DNA of 8,575 bases from an uncultured Treponema sp. (GTDB lineage: Bacteria; Spirochaetota; Spirochaetia; Treponematales; Treponemataceae), in assembly GCA_947167745.1 (NCBI GenBank), contig CAMVJE010000064.1, forward strand, positions 1 through 8,575, read 5' to 3'. The position numbers and the translations under genes were made by a program. The notes beneath the pieces are model-generated. The model ran no database searches and was not told where the DNA came from. It worked only from the letters and a program-made list of their open reading frames with translations. Shown in pieces: positions 1-7,083 of the stretch. The first letter of the stretch is position 1. Every line of letters begins with the position of its first letter.

Positions 1-74
1 CATAGGCAGATTCTAGCAAATTTTAGAAAATTATACAAATACTTGCATTGAATGCCTTTGCCCTAAACTTTTCC

Positions 75-103
75 TTGACAATCCTTTCTTTCAAATATAA
101 ACT
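75..103 (+). promoter_or_regulatory. Sigma-70-type promoter of the TetR gene
   Basis: A perfect -35 box TTGACA lies at 75-80. Two overlapping -10 candidates follow: TAAACT at 98-103 with a 17-bp spacer, or TATAAA at 96-101 with a 15-bp spacer. Transcription would begin near 109-111, about 40 nt before the ATG at 152. The -10 overlaps the first inverted repeat at 101-116, as expected for a repressor that blocks its own promoter. The boxes are read directly; their use is inferred. Confidence 0.6.
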
Positions 104-116
104 AATGTTTGTTAGT
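101..116. promoter_or_regulatory. Inverted repeat ACTAA-N6-TTAGT, candidate TetR operator
   Basis: The arms ACTAA (101-105) and TTAGT (112-116) are perfect inverted repeats separated by six bases. The site overlaps the -10 region and probable transcription start of the TetR gene. Its 16-bp size and A/T-rich arms fit TetR-family operators in general. Binding by the adjacent regulator is an inference from position. Confidence 0.5.
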
Positions 117-117
117 C

Positions 118-139
118 TTTTGGAACTTTTGTTCCTAAA
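118..139. promoter_or_regulatory. Second inverted repeat, GGAAC-N4-GTTCC, upstream of the TetR gene
   Basis: GGAAC (122-126) and GTTCC (131-135) pair perfectly around TTTT. After one mismatch the symmetry continues with TTT (118-120) against AAA (137-139), giving a 22-bp imperfect palindrome. It lies in the presumed leader, two bases after the first repeat and 12 bases before the ATG. It could be a second operator or a small mRNA hairpin; the sequence does not decide. Confidence 0.4.
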
Positions 140-151
140 TTGGGTGGGAAA

Positions 152-811
152 ATGGCTAAATCAGAAAAAGTTACTCGCGAGAAGATTATCCTCGCATTTT
201 TGGATTCATGCTTTGCAAAAAACGCAGGCGGAACTTCACTTTCAGATGTCGCAGACAGGCTGGGAATCAAAAAAGCCTCTCTCTACAATCATTATGAGAG
301 CAGGGATGCAATGGTCGAGGACTGTATCCGCTGGTGCGGCGACTATTACCGTAAAACTTACTTCATCCCGACAGACATCGAGGCAATCTCAGAACGATAC
401 CCTGCCGAAAATGTAATGAAGGCAATCGTTAACCGCTGGTTCAAGATGAACGAAAAAGAACCTCTCATGCAGATTTATTCTTTCATCGAGAGCGAAAAAT
501 ACATCTCAACTGCGGCAGCAAAAATCGCTCAGGAAACTCGGGAAAAACTTTCAAATCAGGCAAAACAGGCTCTCCGCAGCCTTGCAAAGGCAAAAAAAAT
601 CATCGACTTGGAAGAAAATGACCTTGAAACACTGGCAGAAATGTTCGCCTCACTCACAGTTTCAAGTCTGGACTCATACATAGTCGCCAAAAAAATTGAA
701 ATCCGCTCGAACCCGGAAGGCGGAGAAGGCTCCCTCTTTGATGTCAAGAGCGAATCTGACTACAGTGCAGTAGACGAGCTGGTCACAACCTTCTGCTCAA
801 TGCTCAAATAA
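152..811 (+). CDS. TetR/AcrR-family transcriptional regulator
   Basis: This 219-residue cytoplasmic DNA-binding protein is of usual TetR length. The N-terminal helix-turn-helix lies at about residues 28-50 and shows the family pattern TSLSDVADRLGIKKASLYNHY followed by ESRDAMV. The remaining all-helical part (about 60-219) is the ligand-binding and dimerisation domain, which does not reveal its inducer. The ATG at 152 is preferred over an in-frame TTG at 140 because the latter would lie within or beside the second inverted repeat and lacks a ribosome site. The G-rich GGGTGGG at 142-148 is only a weak Shine-Dalgarno for 152. The gene stands alone and converges on the lipoprotein operon. Two palindromes in its promoter suggest autorepression. 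The family call is firm, while the target genes and ligand are unknown. Confidence 0.93.
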   Translation: MAKSEKVTREKIILAFLDSCFAKNAGGTSLSDVADRLGIKKASLYNHYESRDAMVEDCIRWCGDYYRKTYFIPTDIEAISERYPAENVMKAIVNRWFKMNEKEPLMQIYSFIESEKYISTAAAKIAQETREKLSNQAKQALRSLAKAKKIIDLEENDLETLAEMFASLTVSSLDSYIVAKKIEIRSNPEGGEGSLFDVKSESDYSAVDELVTTFCSMLK

Positions 812-823
812 AAAAACAAAAAA

Positions 824-862
824 AAGAGCGTAGAAGGGGAAAATCTCCTCTCCTACGCTCTT
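824..862 (-). terminator. Intrinsic terminator of the lipoprotein operon
   Basis: GAGCGTAG (826-833) pairs with CTACGCTC (853-860), and two flanking A-T pairs extend the stem outwards. After one mismatch the pairing continues inwards through 835-840 with 846-851, leaving a five-base loop. On the minus strand the stem is followed by a long, almost pure T tract (complement of the A-rich 808-825), starting 24 bases after the lipoprotein stop codon. On the plus strand the same hairpin could stop TetR transcription, but only a short T-poor tail follows, so minus-strand termination should be far stronger. Confidence 0.9.
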
Positions 863-885
863 CAGTCAAAATCTAGTCAATCAAA

Positions 886-3800
886 TCAATCGACCCATTC
901 AAACTCAAAGAAGAAAAGCATTTCACCACCAGAACTATGCTGGCAATAGTGCTTATACGACTCTTTCTCGCCGACCTTTAGCTTGCCTCCACTGCTGTAT
1001 CCGACCCCTGATGATATTTTTGTGGTTGGCCCCTGCCATTTCTTTTCACTGGCATCGTAGGTGAAAGTTAGCGTCCTGAAATTGCTCTGCACAAGCTGGT
1101 GATTAGAGAAAGTTCCATTCATATAAAGCGACTGTTCCAAATCCAAAGTATGAGATTTTGATGTGTCAAACTCAAACTCATAGATAGCATTATTGAAAGA
1201 TTCGGTCTTGTGCTTTGTCATGTGGAAGGCTACGCACTGATCCTGACTCTTTTCACTCAGAGTCTTTATATTTGTGCCGTCAGCCTTTGCCCGGTATGTC
1301 CAGAAGTATTTCGGCCACCAGACCGTAGTATTCGGATCATACATAAGCTCCAGGTAATTCAAAGTAAGCCTAACCCTACCCTTGCTTGGAGTTGCCGTAG
1401 TACAATCCCCGCTTCCAAGCAAGCCATATTCAAACTCGCTGCCAGTTCCCCGGTATGCAAATACTGAGGCGTAATACTTTTGAACCGGCTTCATGTTGAC
1501 TACCTGGAATGCGCCGCCTTTCAAATCATCTGCCGAAAGTTTGCAGGCAAAATCTCCCGTCTTTCCAGAAACATTTGTTTCCAGACGCTCTGCCGAAGTC
1601 ACCATTGCCGGATCCAATGTCGTTACCTTGGCACTTGGAGAGAATACAACGACATAACCTTCTGCCCGGCTATCCATATGGGTGTTATAGGTGAAAATCA
1701 TGCGGGATGTTTTTGTGTCATTACCTTTTGTCGTCACTTTCAGGGATGCAAGCTCCTTGAATTTTGACTCGACAGGCAAGGTGTAGTCGTAAACAGTGGC
1801 ATTGTCCGGAGCCGTTGAGCGAAGGAAGATGTAGGTTTCTTTTACGCTCTCCAGCTTGATTCCCTGAGTACAAGAAAGTGTCTTAAACGCACTATCTTGT
1901 GGAAGAGAATTGACCGTGTTTACCGCATATTTTACAGTCGTGCCCAGCAATTTCGGCGTTACATCAAGATAAATGACATCGCTCTTAGCACCCGTTGAAA
2001 TCTTATCAAAAGTAGCTTTCTTATTGCTTACCGCAGGAATCGAGCTTATCGAAGTAATAGTTTCCCCGGTGGAACCCATTTTGATTGAGCCTGAGAAGGT
2101 GTAGCGAATTGCCTTGATGCTGGCATCGGTAATGTCACGAGGCTTTATCGGGTTAGGGTCTTCGCTGTCCTTCCAGTCGTCGCCGTCAGTGTCCTCATTG
2201 TTTGGATGACTGCGCACCGTGTTCGTTATAGCCGAAATTCCGTCCCTTGTGCAGCCAGTCTTTTCGCTTGGTTTCCAGCCAAAAATCTCTTCGTAATCGC
2301 TAATGCCGTCACCATCTGTATCCGGGTTTTCATCAGAAGAATTGTATTTCTTTTCGATACGGAGGGGCACATTGTCACCATCCTTGTCGATGTCGAAGAA
2401 AATCGTAAGAGTATCCCGTGAATGAACCTCAAGTTTTGAGATGTCGCCGACCGCCGGATTATACATCGCCGTGACTGGCGTGGTTGAGCCGTCTTTATAG
2501 TAGGTGTGCATGATAAACCAGGCACCATCTTTCTGATAATCCGAAGCATTCTCCATGTCACGGATTTTTGAAATGATGAAACATTCCTTGTTCTTATCGG
2601 CAAGACCATTGCCTACCGAATAATTATCAGCTCCAACACAAATCGAAAGAACTTCTCCCAAAAGCATTGTCCGATAAATGTTTGATGAAGAAGGATTCGT
2701 ATCCAAAAGCCTGTTTGTGGCCACATGGAAAGACTCTGTTTTGTACTGAGATGTCGGTCCATAATCGATTGTGACGAGAGCCGTCTGCTGGGCTGATGTC
2801 GTGAATTCCTGAGTGAAATCCTTGCCGTTCATTTTAATCGCATAACCAGCAAGACCGATTTCAAGACCTGCTGAATTTCTCAACAATTCTTCAGTTTCGC
2901 TCTGAGTTAAATTCAATTCGTAGTTCAAGTAGCCAGAAGATGAATTTGGCTCCAAAGTGATGTTCACGCTCTTCTTTTCAAGAGTTCCCACCGGCTCGAT
3001 GATGGATTTTGTAGGATCAAGAGTTGCACTTACAATACGGCAGGCTTCAAGATTCGCATTTGTAATATTGTAAGCAATGCTGCTGGGGTTCTTGAACTTA
3101 ACCACCATTTTTACCATGCCACCGCTGATGCTTCTTGTCTGACCATTCGAGCTGACTTTTCCACTTGCCATAGCCTTTGCGAAAGTCGCCGTCTCACCTT
3201 TTGAGAATGAATATGAATCGCTGGAATTCCAGTTCTGTCCAGAACCGAAACTCATTTCACTTGAAGTCTCTGAAGGAACAGAGTTTGCCGCATATTTTGC
3301 TGCGCTCCTCATTGATTCGCTAAGAGAGAAAGAGAATGAAGAACTTCTGGAGTTGGTAGAATTTGTGCTGTGAGAGAAAGTTCCTGTCTCTGTAGTATTC
3401 AGGCTTTCCTGCTGGGTTTTGCTTTCCGAAGTCGTGTATTTATAGAAAATCTTTGGTGCACTTACCAGCTCAATCTCTAGCTTTGGCAAATCAGCAATAA
3501 GCGGGTTGAATGTGTTCGTCTCTTTATTCCAGAGCTTTATGATTTCCTCATAATCGTCCCAGCCGTCTCCATCAGTATCTTTATTGAAAGGGTTTGTGCC
3601 GTATGTATAGACTTCATCATAATCGGTCAGGCCGTCCTTATCGGTATCGGTCGTTTCCCCTTGCTGAGGATTGAGTTTTTTGGTACCACCAAAGACTGCA
3701 AACAAATCAAGGTCTTCACTTACAGTACATGCGCCTCCATCTGCATAAACCGTTTCGCCAGATTCTGTATAGCTCCAGCCAATAAAGGCATTTGTTGAAG

Positions 3801-4914
3801 AGAAATTGCTTTCAAAAAGGGCGAGAGGAGTTGCGACACCTTCGGTAACAACCTGTGTGGCAGTATTCTCGCCTGAATGGAATGTGACGGTACATTTTTT
3901 AAGCCACCTTGCATAGAGAGTTTTGTTTCCATACATTCCATCGCTGATGTAAGAAAGAGGATTGCCGGAGAAATCTTCGTTTTCATACCAGGCGTCAAAA
4001 ATGTATCCATCTTTTGAAATCCATGCAGGATAGACCTCACTTGTAGATTCTGCATCTCCTGGAGGAAGAATGACTGATGGATCGATTCTGGTATAGCTTG
4101 CGGGAAGAACGGTGTTTTCTGGAGAAATTTTACCTCCGTTCAATTCGTATGTAATCGTATATAAGTCATTTAGCCGATTGATTGTATGACTGCCGACACT
4201 GGCCATTCCATCAACAATCACAATGTAGTCCTGCCATACTCCAAGATAATTGCCCATACCGTCGCTTTCAGCAGAAAAATAGAAGGCGGCACGATAAGTT
4301 GCAGAAGGAAGGGCTTCAGCATAAGTCAGGCTTCCACTACCGTCAGGAGTAAAAGACCTCAATGAAGTCTCCCTTTCAGGCTCTTCGACCACATCTCCGT
4401 TGATATCATAAAGAATAACCTTAATGTTCTTGACAGGTGCATCTTTAGGGTATTTAAGCGTAACGGCAGCATTTCCAGTTCCTGCCTGATATATATTGTC
4501 CAGAGAGAGAACAAAAGAAAGCTCTGTGTTGCCACCATCAATATTTTTGTCGGTGAGTAGGGAACTGTATAAAAGAGAGCCGTTTGTAGCCGTAAGTTTG
4601 AATGTCCACACTCCGGTTTCAAGCGAAACTTTTTCGGACATCATGCTTGCATAAGAAAGCCATATTCCCAGACTCGTAAATTCGCTTTGGCCACTTTTTT
4701 TACCCAAAAGCTCATATTTTGAAAAGCTTTCAATAGAAGAAACGCTTGGCATAATGGTTCTTTCTGAATCTGACTCAAAGCGGACAGAAACAGTTGCTCC
4801 AAGCTGACTGCTCACGGACTTATCTTTATAGTCGTTCTCGGTAAAATCACTAATTCCAGAACAAGAAGCAAACAAAATTAAAAAGGCAAGAATTGGTAGT
4901 AAAAATTTCTTCAT
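886..4914 (-). CDS. Large surface lipoprotein with InlB-type repeats and a protective-antigen-like pore/calcium region
   Basis: This 1342-residue lipoprotein has a signal peptide with basic MKK, a hydrophobic stretch, and FASC with the lipidated Cys at 18. Residues 40-245 are beta-rich. An InlB B-repeat-like unit lies at about 253-338 (TYELNGG start, LYARW end) and a shorter second copy at 340-409. At 423-457 are two DxDxDG calcium-loop motifs, then NPLIADLP, a Ser/Thr-rich segment (497-575) and KFKNPSSIAYNIT at 606-618. This order matches, from memory, the calcium domain and pore-forming domain II of anthrax protective antigen and iota toxin Ib. A second calcium pair lies at 840-918. The beta-rich C-terminal 420 residues are not recognised. 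The ATG has AGGAG six bases upstream, overlapping the preceding gene's stop codon, so the two are coupled. A pore, adhesin or structural role is possible; no enzymatic partner is visible. The lipoprotein call is firm and the PA-like call moderate. Confidence 0.88.
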   Translation of the reverse strand: MKKFLLPILAFLILFASCSGISDFTENDYKDKSVSSQLGATVSVRFESDSERTIMPSVSSIESFSKYELLGKKSGQSEFTSLGIWLSYASMMSEKVSLETGVWTFKLTATNGSLLYSSLLTDKNIDGGNTELSFVLSLDNIYQAGTGNAAVTLKYPKDAPVKNIKVILYDINGDVVEEPERETSLRSFTPDGSGSLTYAEALPSATYRAAFYFSAESDGMGNYLGVWQDYIVIVDGMASVGSHTINRLNDLYTITYELNGGKISPENTVLPASYTRIDPSVILPPGDAESTSEVYPAWISKDGYIFDAWYENEDFSGNPLSYISDGMYGNKTLYARWLKKCTVTFHSGENTATQVVTEGVATPLALFESNFSSTNAFIGWSYTESGETVYADGGACTVSEDLDLFAVFGGTKKLNPQQGETTDTDKDGLTDYDEVYTYGTNPFNKDTDGDGWDDYEEIIKLWNKETNTFNPLIADLPKLEIELVSAPKIFYKYTTSESKTQQESLNTTETGTFSHSTNSTNSRSSSFSFSLSESMRSAAKYAANSVPSETSSEMSFGSGQNWNSSDSYSFSKGETATFAKAMASGKVSSNGQTRSISGGMVKMVVKFKNPSSIAYNITNANLEACRIVSATLDPTKSIIEPVGTLEKKSVNITLEPNSSSGYLNYELNLTQSETEELLRNSAGLEIGLAGYAIKMNGKDFTQEFTTSAQQTALVTIDYGPTSQYKTESFHVATNRLLDTNPSSSNIYRTMLLGEVLSICVGADNYSVGNGLADKNKECFIISKIRDMENASDYQKDGAWFIMHTYYKDGSTTPVTAMYNPAVGDISKLEVHSRDTLTIFFDIDKDGDNVPLRIEKKYNSSDENPDTDGDGISDYEEIFGWKPSEKTGCTRDGISAITNTVRSHPNNEDTDGDDWKDSEDPNPIKPRDITDASIKAIRYTFSGSIKMGSTGETITSISSIPAVSNKKATFDKISTGAKSDVIYLDVTPKLLGTTVKYAVNTVNSLPQDSAFKTLSCTQGIKLESVKETYIFLRSTAPDNATVYDYTLPVESKFKELASLKVTTKGNDTKTSRMIFTYNTHMDSRAEGYVVVFSPSAKVTTLDPAMVTSAERLETNVSGKTGDFACKLSADDLKGGAFQVVNMKPVQKYYASVFAYRGTGSEFEYGLLGSGDCTTATPSKGRVRLTLNYLELMYDPNTTVWWPKYFWTYRAKADGTNIKTLSEKSQDQCVAFHMTKHKTESFNNAIYEFEFDTSKSHTLDLEQSLYMNGTFSNHQLVQSNFRTLTFTYDASEKKWQGPTTKISSGVGYSSGGKLKVGEKESYKHYCQHSSGGEMLFFFEFEWVD

Positions 4915-4920
4915 AGCATT

Positions 4921-4925
4921 CTCCT
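4921..4925 (-). promoter_or_regulatory. Shine-Dalgarno overlapping the upstream stop codon
   Basis: AGGAG on the minus strand (4925 to 4921) sits six bases before the ATG at 4914. It overlaps the TAG stop (4926-4924) of the upstream lipoprotein gene. Ribosomes finishing the first gene would land on this site, which fixes the start of the large lipoprotein and supports translational coupling. Confidence 0.85.
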
Positions 4926-6240
4926 ATTCTGCGTTTACAGAAAAATCATAGCTGGTGAAATACAAGAGAGGATTACCGGAATCGCTGCTTTTTTCTTCCG
5001 CACGCACGGTAACAGTATAAATGCCGCTAGGATCCCAGAAAGGGTCGTCCAAATCGATCGTGATAGCGGAGTCGTCTTCATCACTGTCAAAAGTTACAAG
5101 CTGACAACGGGATTTCTCAGAAAAGAACAAATCTTCGTTATCTCTTTCAAGAGTCGTACCATCGACAGTCCATGTATATTTCCAATCGCTGACATTGGGA
5201 TTTTTGAGCTGGGCTTTTAAAAGCAGTTTCTTTTCAGACCTTTCCTCAATAATTTCAATATCATCATTGTTCATAGTGTTTTCTGCAGGAACATAAGTTC
5301 CGATATTTTCTTTATTGACGGTAATTGATTTTGGCTCAGAGGCCTCAAGGTAGCCTTCCTCACCTGCCTGACCGAAAGCTACCTTACGAACTTGAATAAC
5401 AGAACCTTCCGAAAGACCCGCTATGGGCGAATCAAAATCATCGCTCCAGCTTCCGTCTGAAGACAAAGAATACTCAAATTCTCCGACAATCTGCTCGAAT
5501 TTTACACAACCAGACTGAATAGAAGCTGTGTCTGTGGAAAGTTTAGGCATTTCATAGTCAGAAAACACTTGCTTTACGGTGACATACTTCGAAACATATT
5601 TTCCTAAATATCCCGGTGCAGTCACAAGAATTGGAATATTGCCTGATTCTGACAAAGTGTTTTCATAAGGGAGGGCAAAAATGATTGTCTCACCTTCAGA
5701 ACTATCGCCTTCCAAATCTACAAATTGAGCCGTAACATTTGCCACCGTATTCCCGTCACACTTTGCGCTCGCATTTGAAAGCATTGTTGAAGAATTTAGT
5801 TTTTGTTCCGTGGTAAGAGTTCCGCCAGTGTAAGATACATCCGCTTCAGCCAGCTTTCCTAAAATAGGGGCTGTTTCTTTTTTATAAGTCTTTCCGCCGC
5901 AGGTAATTGTCACGCGGATTTTCTTTGACTTGTCAGTTTCTTCACTATACTTGTAATAGGCTTCAGTCTGACCGTCAATTGTCGTCCAGGTATTAGAATC
6001 TCCCGAACTGCGCTCCCAGACAAAAGTTGCGTCTTCAACCTCAGGAACGCTTAAATAACCGGGATTCTTAACCAGTGAAGCAACGAAATAATCTTCTACA
6101 GAAGAAATGTAAGCTTCGGTCGTAGAAGTCGCTTTCGACGGCTGTGAAGAAGGGGAAGAATCACCATCGTCATCTTCACTACAAGAAGCAAAATAAATCC
6201 CCGCAAAAGCGGCCATAAAGATAAGTAGTAATTTTTTCAC
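4924..6240 (-). CDS. Ig-like-domain lipoprotein, first gene of the operon
   Basis: This 438-residue secreted lipoprotein has a signal peptide ending IYFASC (Cys 20), followed by an acidic and Ser-rich linker (SEDDDGDSSPSS) typical of surface-exposed lipoproteins. The rest is all beta. One Ig-like domain lies at about 43-128 (core W75, W85, then YYKYS and IRVTITC). A second region spans 130-225 and a third 230-305 (EYSLSSDGSWSD, then IQVRKVAFG and GYLEASEPKSITV). A PKD/Ig-like C-terminal domain covers about 335-436 (YTWTVDG, then GIYTVTVRAEE). No catalytic motif is seen. The start is GTG at 6240, chosen because a perfect AGGAGGT lies six bases upstream and the signal peptide begins at once. 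It is separated by nine bases from the larger lipoprotein gene. The name of the family is not recognised; binding or scaffolding at the surface is inferred only from domain style. Confidence 0.88.
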   Translation of the reverse strand: MKKLLLIFMAAFAGIYFASCSEDDDGDSSPSSQPSKATSTTEAYISSVEDYFVASLVKNPGYLSVPEVEDATFVWERSSGDSNTWTTIDGQTEAYYKYSEETDKSKKIRVTITCGGKTYKKETAPILGKLAEADVSYTGGTLTTEQKLNSSTMLSNASAKCDGNTVANVTAQFVDLEGDSSEGETIIFALPYENTLSESGNIPILVTAPGYLGKYVSKYVTVKQVFSDYEMPKLSTDTASIQSGCVKFEQIVGEFEYSLSSDGSWSDDFDSPIAGLSEGSVIQVRKVAFGQAGEEGYLEASEPKSITVNKENIGTYVPAENTMNNDDIEIIEERSEKKLLLKAQLKNPNVSDWKYTWTVDGTTLERDNEDLFFSEKSRCQLVTFDSDEDDSAITIDLDDPFWDPSGIYTVTVRAEEKSSDSGNPLLYFTSYDFSVNAE

Positions 6241-6246
6241 GAAGCT

Positions 6247-6300
6247 ACCTCCTGATGAATTCTTTATTTAAACTTTAACCTTAAAATAGGCTTTTTGCAA
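6247..6300 (-). promoter_or_regulatory. Probable promoter and ribosome site of the lipoprotein operon
   Basis: On the minus strand TTGCAA (6300-6295) is followed after 17 bases by TAAAGT (6277-6272), each matching the sigma-70 consensus at four of six positions. The leader would be about 25 nt. It contains a perfect AGGAGGT (6253-6247) six bases from the GTG start at 6240. The ribosome site is clear; the promoter is a moderate match. Neither TetR-type palindrome seen at 101-139 occurs here. Confidence 0.5.
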
Positions 6301-6339
6301 GAAAATTCTCGGAAAAATTCATTTATCTTGCATTTTTCA

Positions 6340-6368
6340 TTGCTAATTCCTTATTGATAATTTATAAT
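6340..6368 (+). promoter_or_regulatory. Promoter of rsmI with consensus -10
   Basis: A perfect TATAAT lies at 6363-6368 with TTGCTA (4 of 6) at 6340-6345 and a 17-bp spacer. Transcription should start around 6373-6376, which coincides with the GTG codon at 6375 that best fits the protein's N-terminus. The mRNA would then be leaderless or nearly so. Confidence 0.6.
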
Positions 6369-6374
6369 GATAGT

Positions 6375-7043
6375 GTGTCTATTTTATACATCGTTGGAAC
6401 ACCGATTGGTAATCTTGGTGATATTACATTTCGAGCCGTTGAGACTTTCAAATCTGTTGATGTGGTTGCTGCGGAAGACACCCGGCACACTCTCCAGTTA
6501 TTGAATCACCTCGAAATCAAAAAGCCCCTTGTTTCCTGTCGTTCTCAGAACGAGGAAGTTGCGAGCCAAAAGATTATCAGGATGCTTGACGAAGGTCAGA
6601 CGGTAGCCTATGCAAGCGATGCAGGCACCCCGGGCATTTCCGACCCGGGAGCAATTCTTGCAGGGCTGGCACGAAAAGCAGGACACACAGTAGTTCCAAT
6701 TCCGGGAGCAAGCGCCTTTGCCTCACTGGTAAGCGTTGCAGGAGCCGGCGGCAAAACCCTTGTTTTTGAGGGTTTTCTTTCGCCAAAACCCGGGCGGCGT
6801 CGAAGCCGTTTAAAGGAGCTAATGGAAATGGAAGCGGCAATAGTTCTGTACGAATCTCCGTTCAGAATTGTTAAACTTTTAACTGATATTGCCGATATTG
6901 ATAGTGAACGGCGTGTAGTTGTAGGTCGCGAGCTGACCAAAATGCACGAAGAGATAGTAGAGGGGACTGCTCAGGAATTGCTTGAAAATTTTGCCTCAAG
7001 AAGCAAAATTCAAGGTGAATTCGCAGTATTTATCTCAAAATAG
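6375..7043 (+). CDS. rsmI: 16S rRNA (cytidine(1402)-2'-O)-methyltransferase RsmI
   Basis: RsmI transfers a methyl group from S-adenosylmethionine to the 2'-O-ribose of C1402 in 16S rRNA, in the ribosomal P site. The protein is a tetrapyrrole-methylase fold enzyme. Clear family motifs are LYIVGTPIGNLGDIT at the N-terminus, then AAEDTR, the SDAGTPGISDPG loop, PIPGASA, FEGFLSP, LYESPFRI, VVGRELTKMHEE and a closing GEFAVFI. From GTG 6375 it is 222 residues. That is shorter than the E. coli enzyme (about 286) because the small C-terminal domain is absent; the catalytic domain is complete. An in-frame TTG at 6354 would add seven residues, but it lies upstream of the TATAAT box and family members normally begin just before the LYIVGTP segment. 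No Shine-Dalgarno is visible, which fits a leaderless transcript. The upstream lipoprotein operon is divergent. Confidence 0.95.
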   Translation: MSILYIVGTPIGNLGDITFRAVETFKSVDVVAAEDTRHTLQLLNHLEIKKPLVSCRSQNEEVASQKIIRMLDEGQTVAYASDAGTPGISDPGAILAGLARKAGHTVVPIPGASAFASLVSVAGAGGKTLVFEGFLSPKPGRRRSRLKELMEMEAAIVLYESPFRIVKLLTDIADIDSERRVVVGRELTKMHEEIVEGTAQELLENFASRSKIQGEFAVFISK

Positions 7044-7044
7044 A

Positions 7045-7071
7045 GGCTCTAAAAACTTCAGTTTTTGAGCC
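7045..7071 (+). terminator. Hairpin directly after rsmI, probable terminator
   Basis: GGCTC (7045-7049) pairs with GAGCC (7067-7071) and AAAAAC (7051-7056) with GTTTTT (7061-7066) around a TTCA loop. The result is an 11-bp stem with a single bulged T at 7050. It starts one base after the rsmI stop codon. The following sequence is not a good T tract, so termination may be weak, or the hairpin may instead protect the 3' end of the mRNA. Confidence 0.55.
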
Positions 7072-7083
7072 AACTTTGAAAAT

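Noticed and set aside
1..55. Short palindromes TTCTA-N8-TAGAA (11-28) and GCATTGAATGC (45-55) at the left edge.
   Set aside because: They are short and A/T-rich, likely by chance, and without a gene context on the left they cannot be interpreted.
140..151. TTG at 140 as the start of the TetR gene.
   Set aside because: It touches the second inverted repeat and has no ribosome site. The ATG at 152 gives a normal TetR N-terminus.
2226..2609. A 127-codon minus-strand frame inside the large lipoprotein gene.
   Set aside because: It is a shadow of the lipoprotein in another frame. It is Arg/Ile/Ser-rich without domain pattern and lies over the calcium-repeat coding region.
6254..6300. A possible sigma-28 promoter for the lipoprotein operon, suggested by TAAAGTTT on the minus strand.
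   Set aside because: No CCGATAA-like -10 occurs 15 bases downstream. A weak sigma-70 pair fits better.
6577..6940. Minus-strand frames of 87 and 110 codons opposite rsmI.
   Set aside because: Both lie antisense to a clearly conserved enzyme gene and have no ribosome site or family features.
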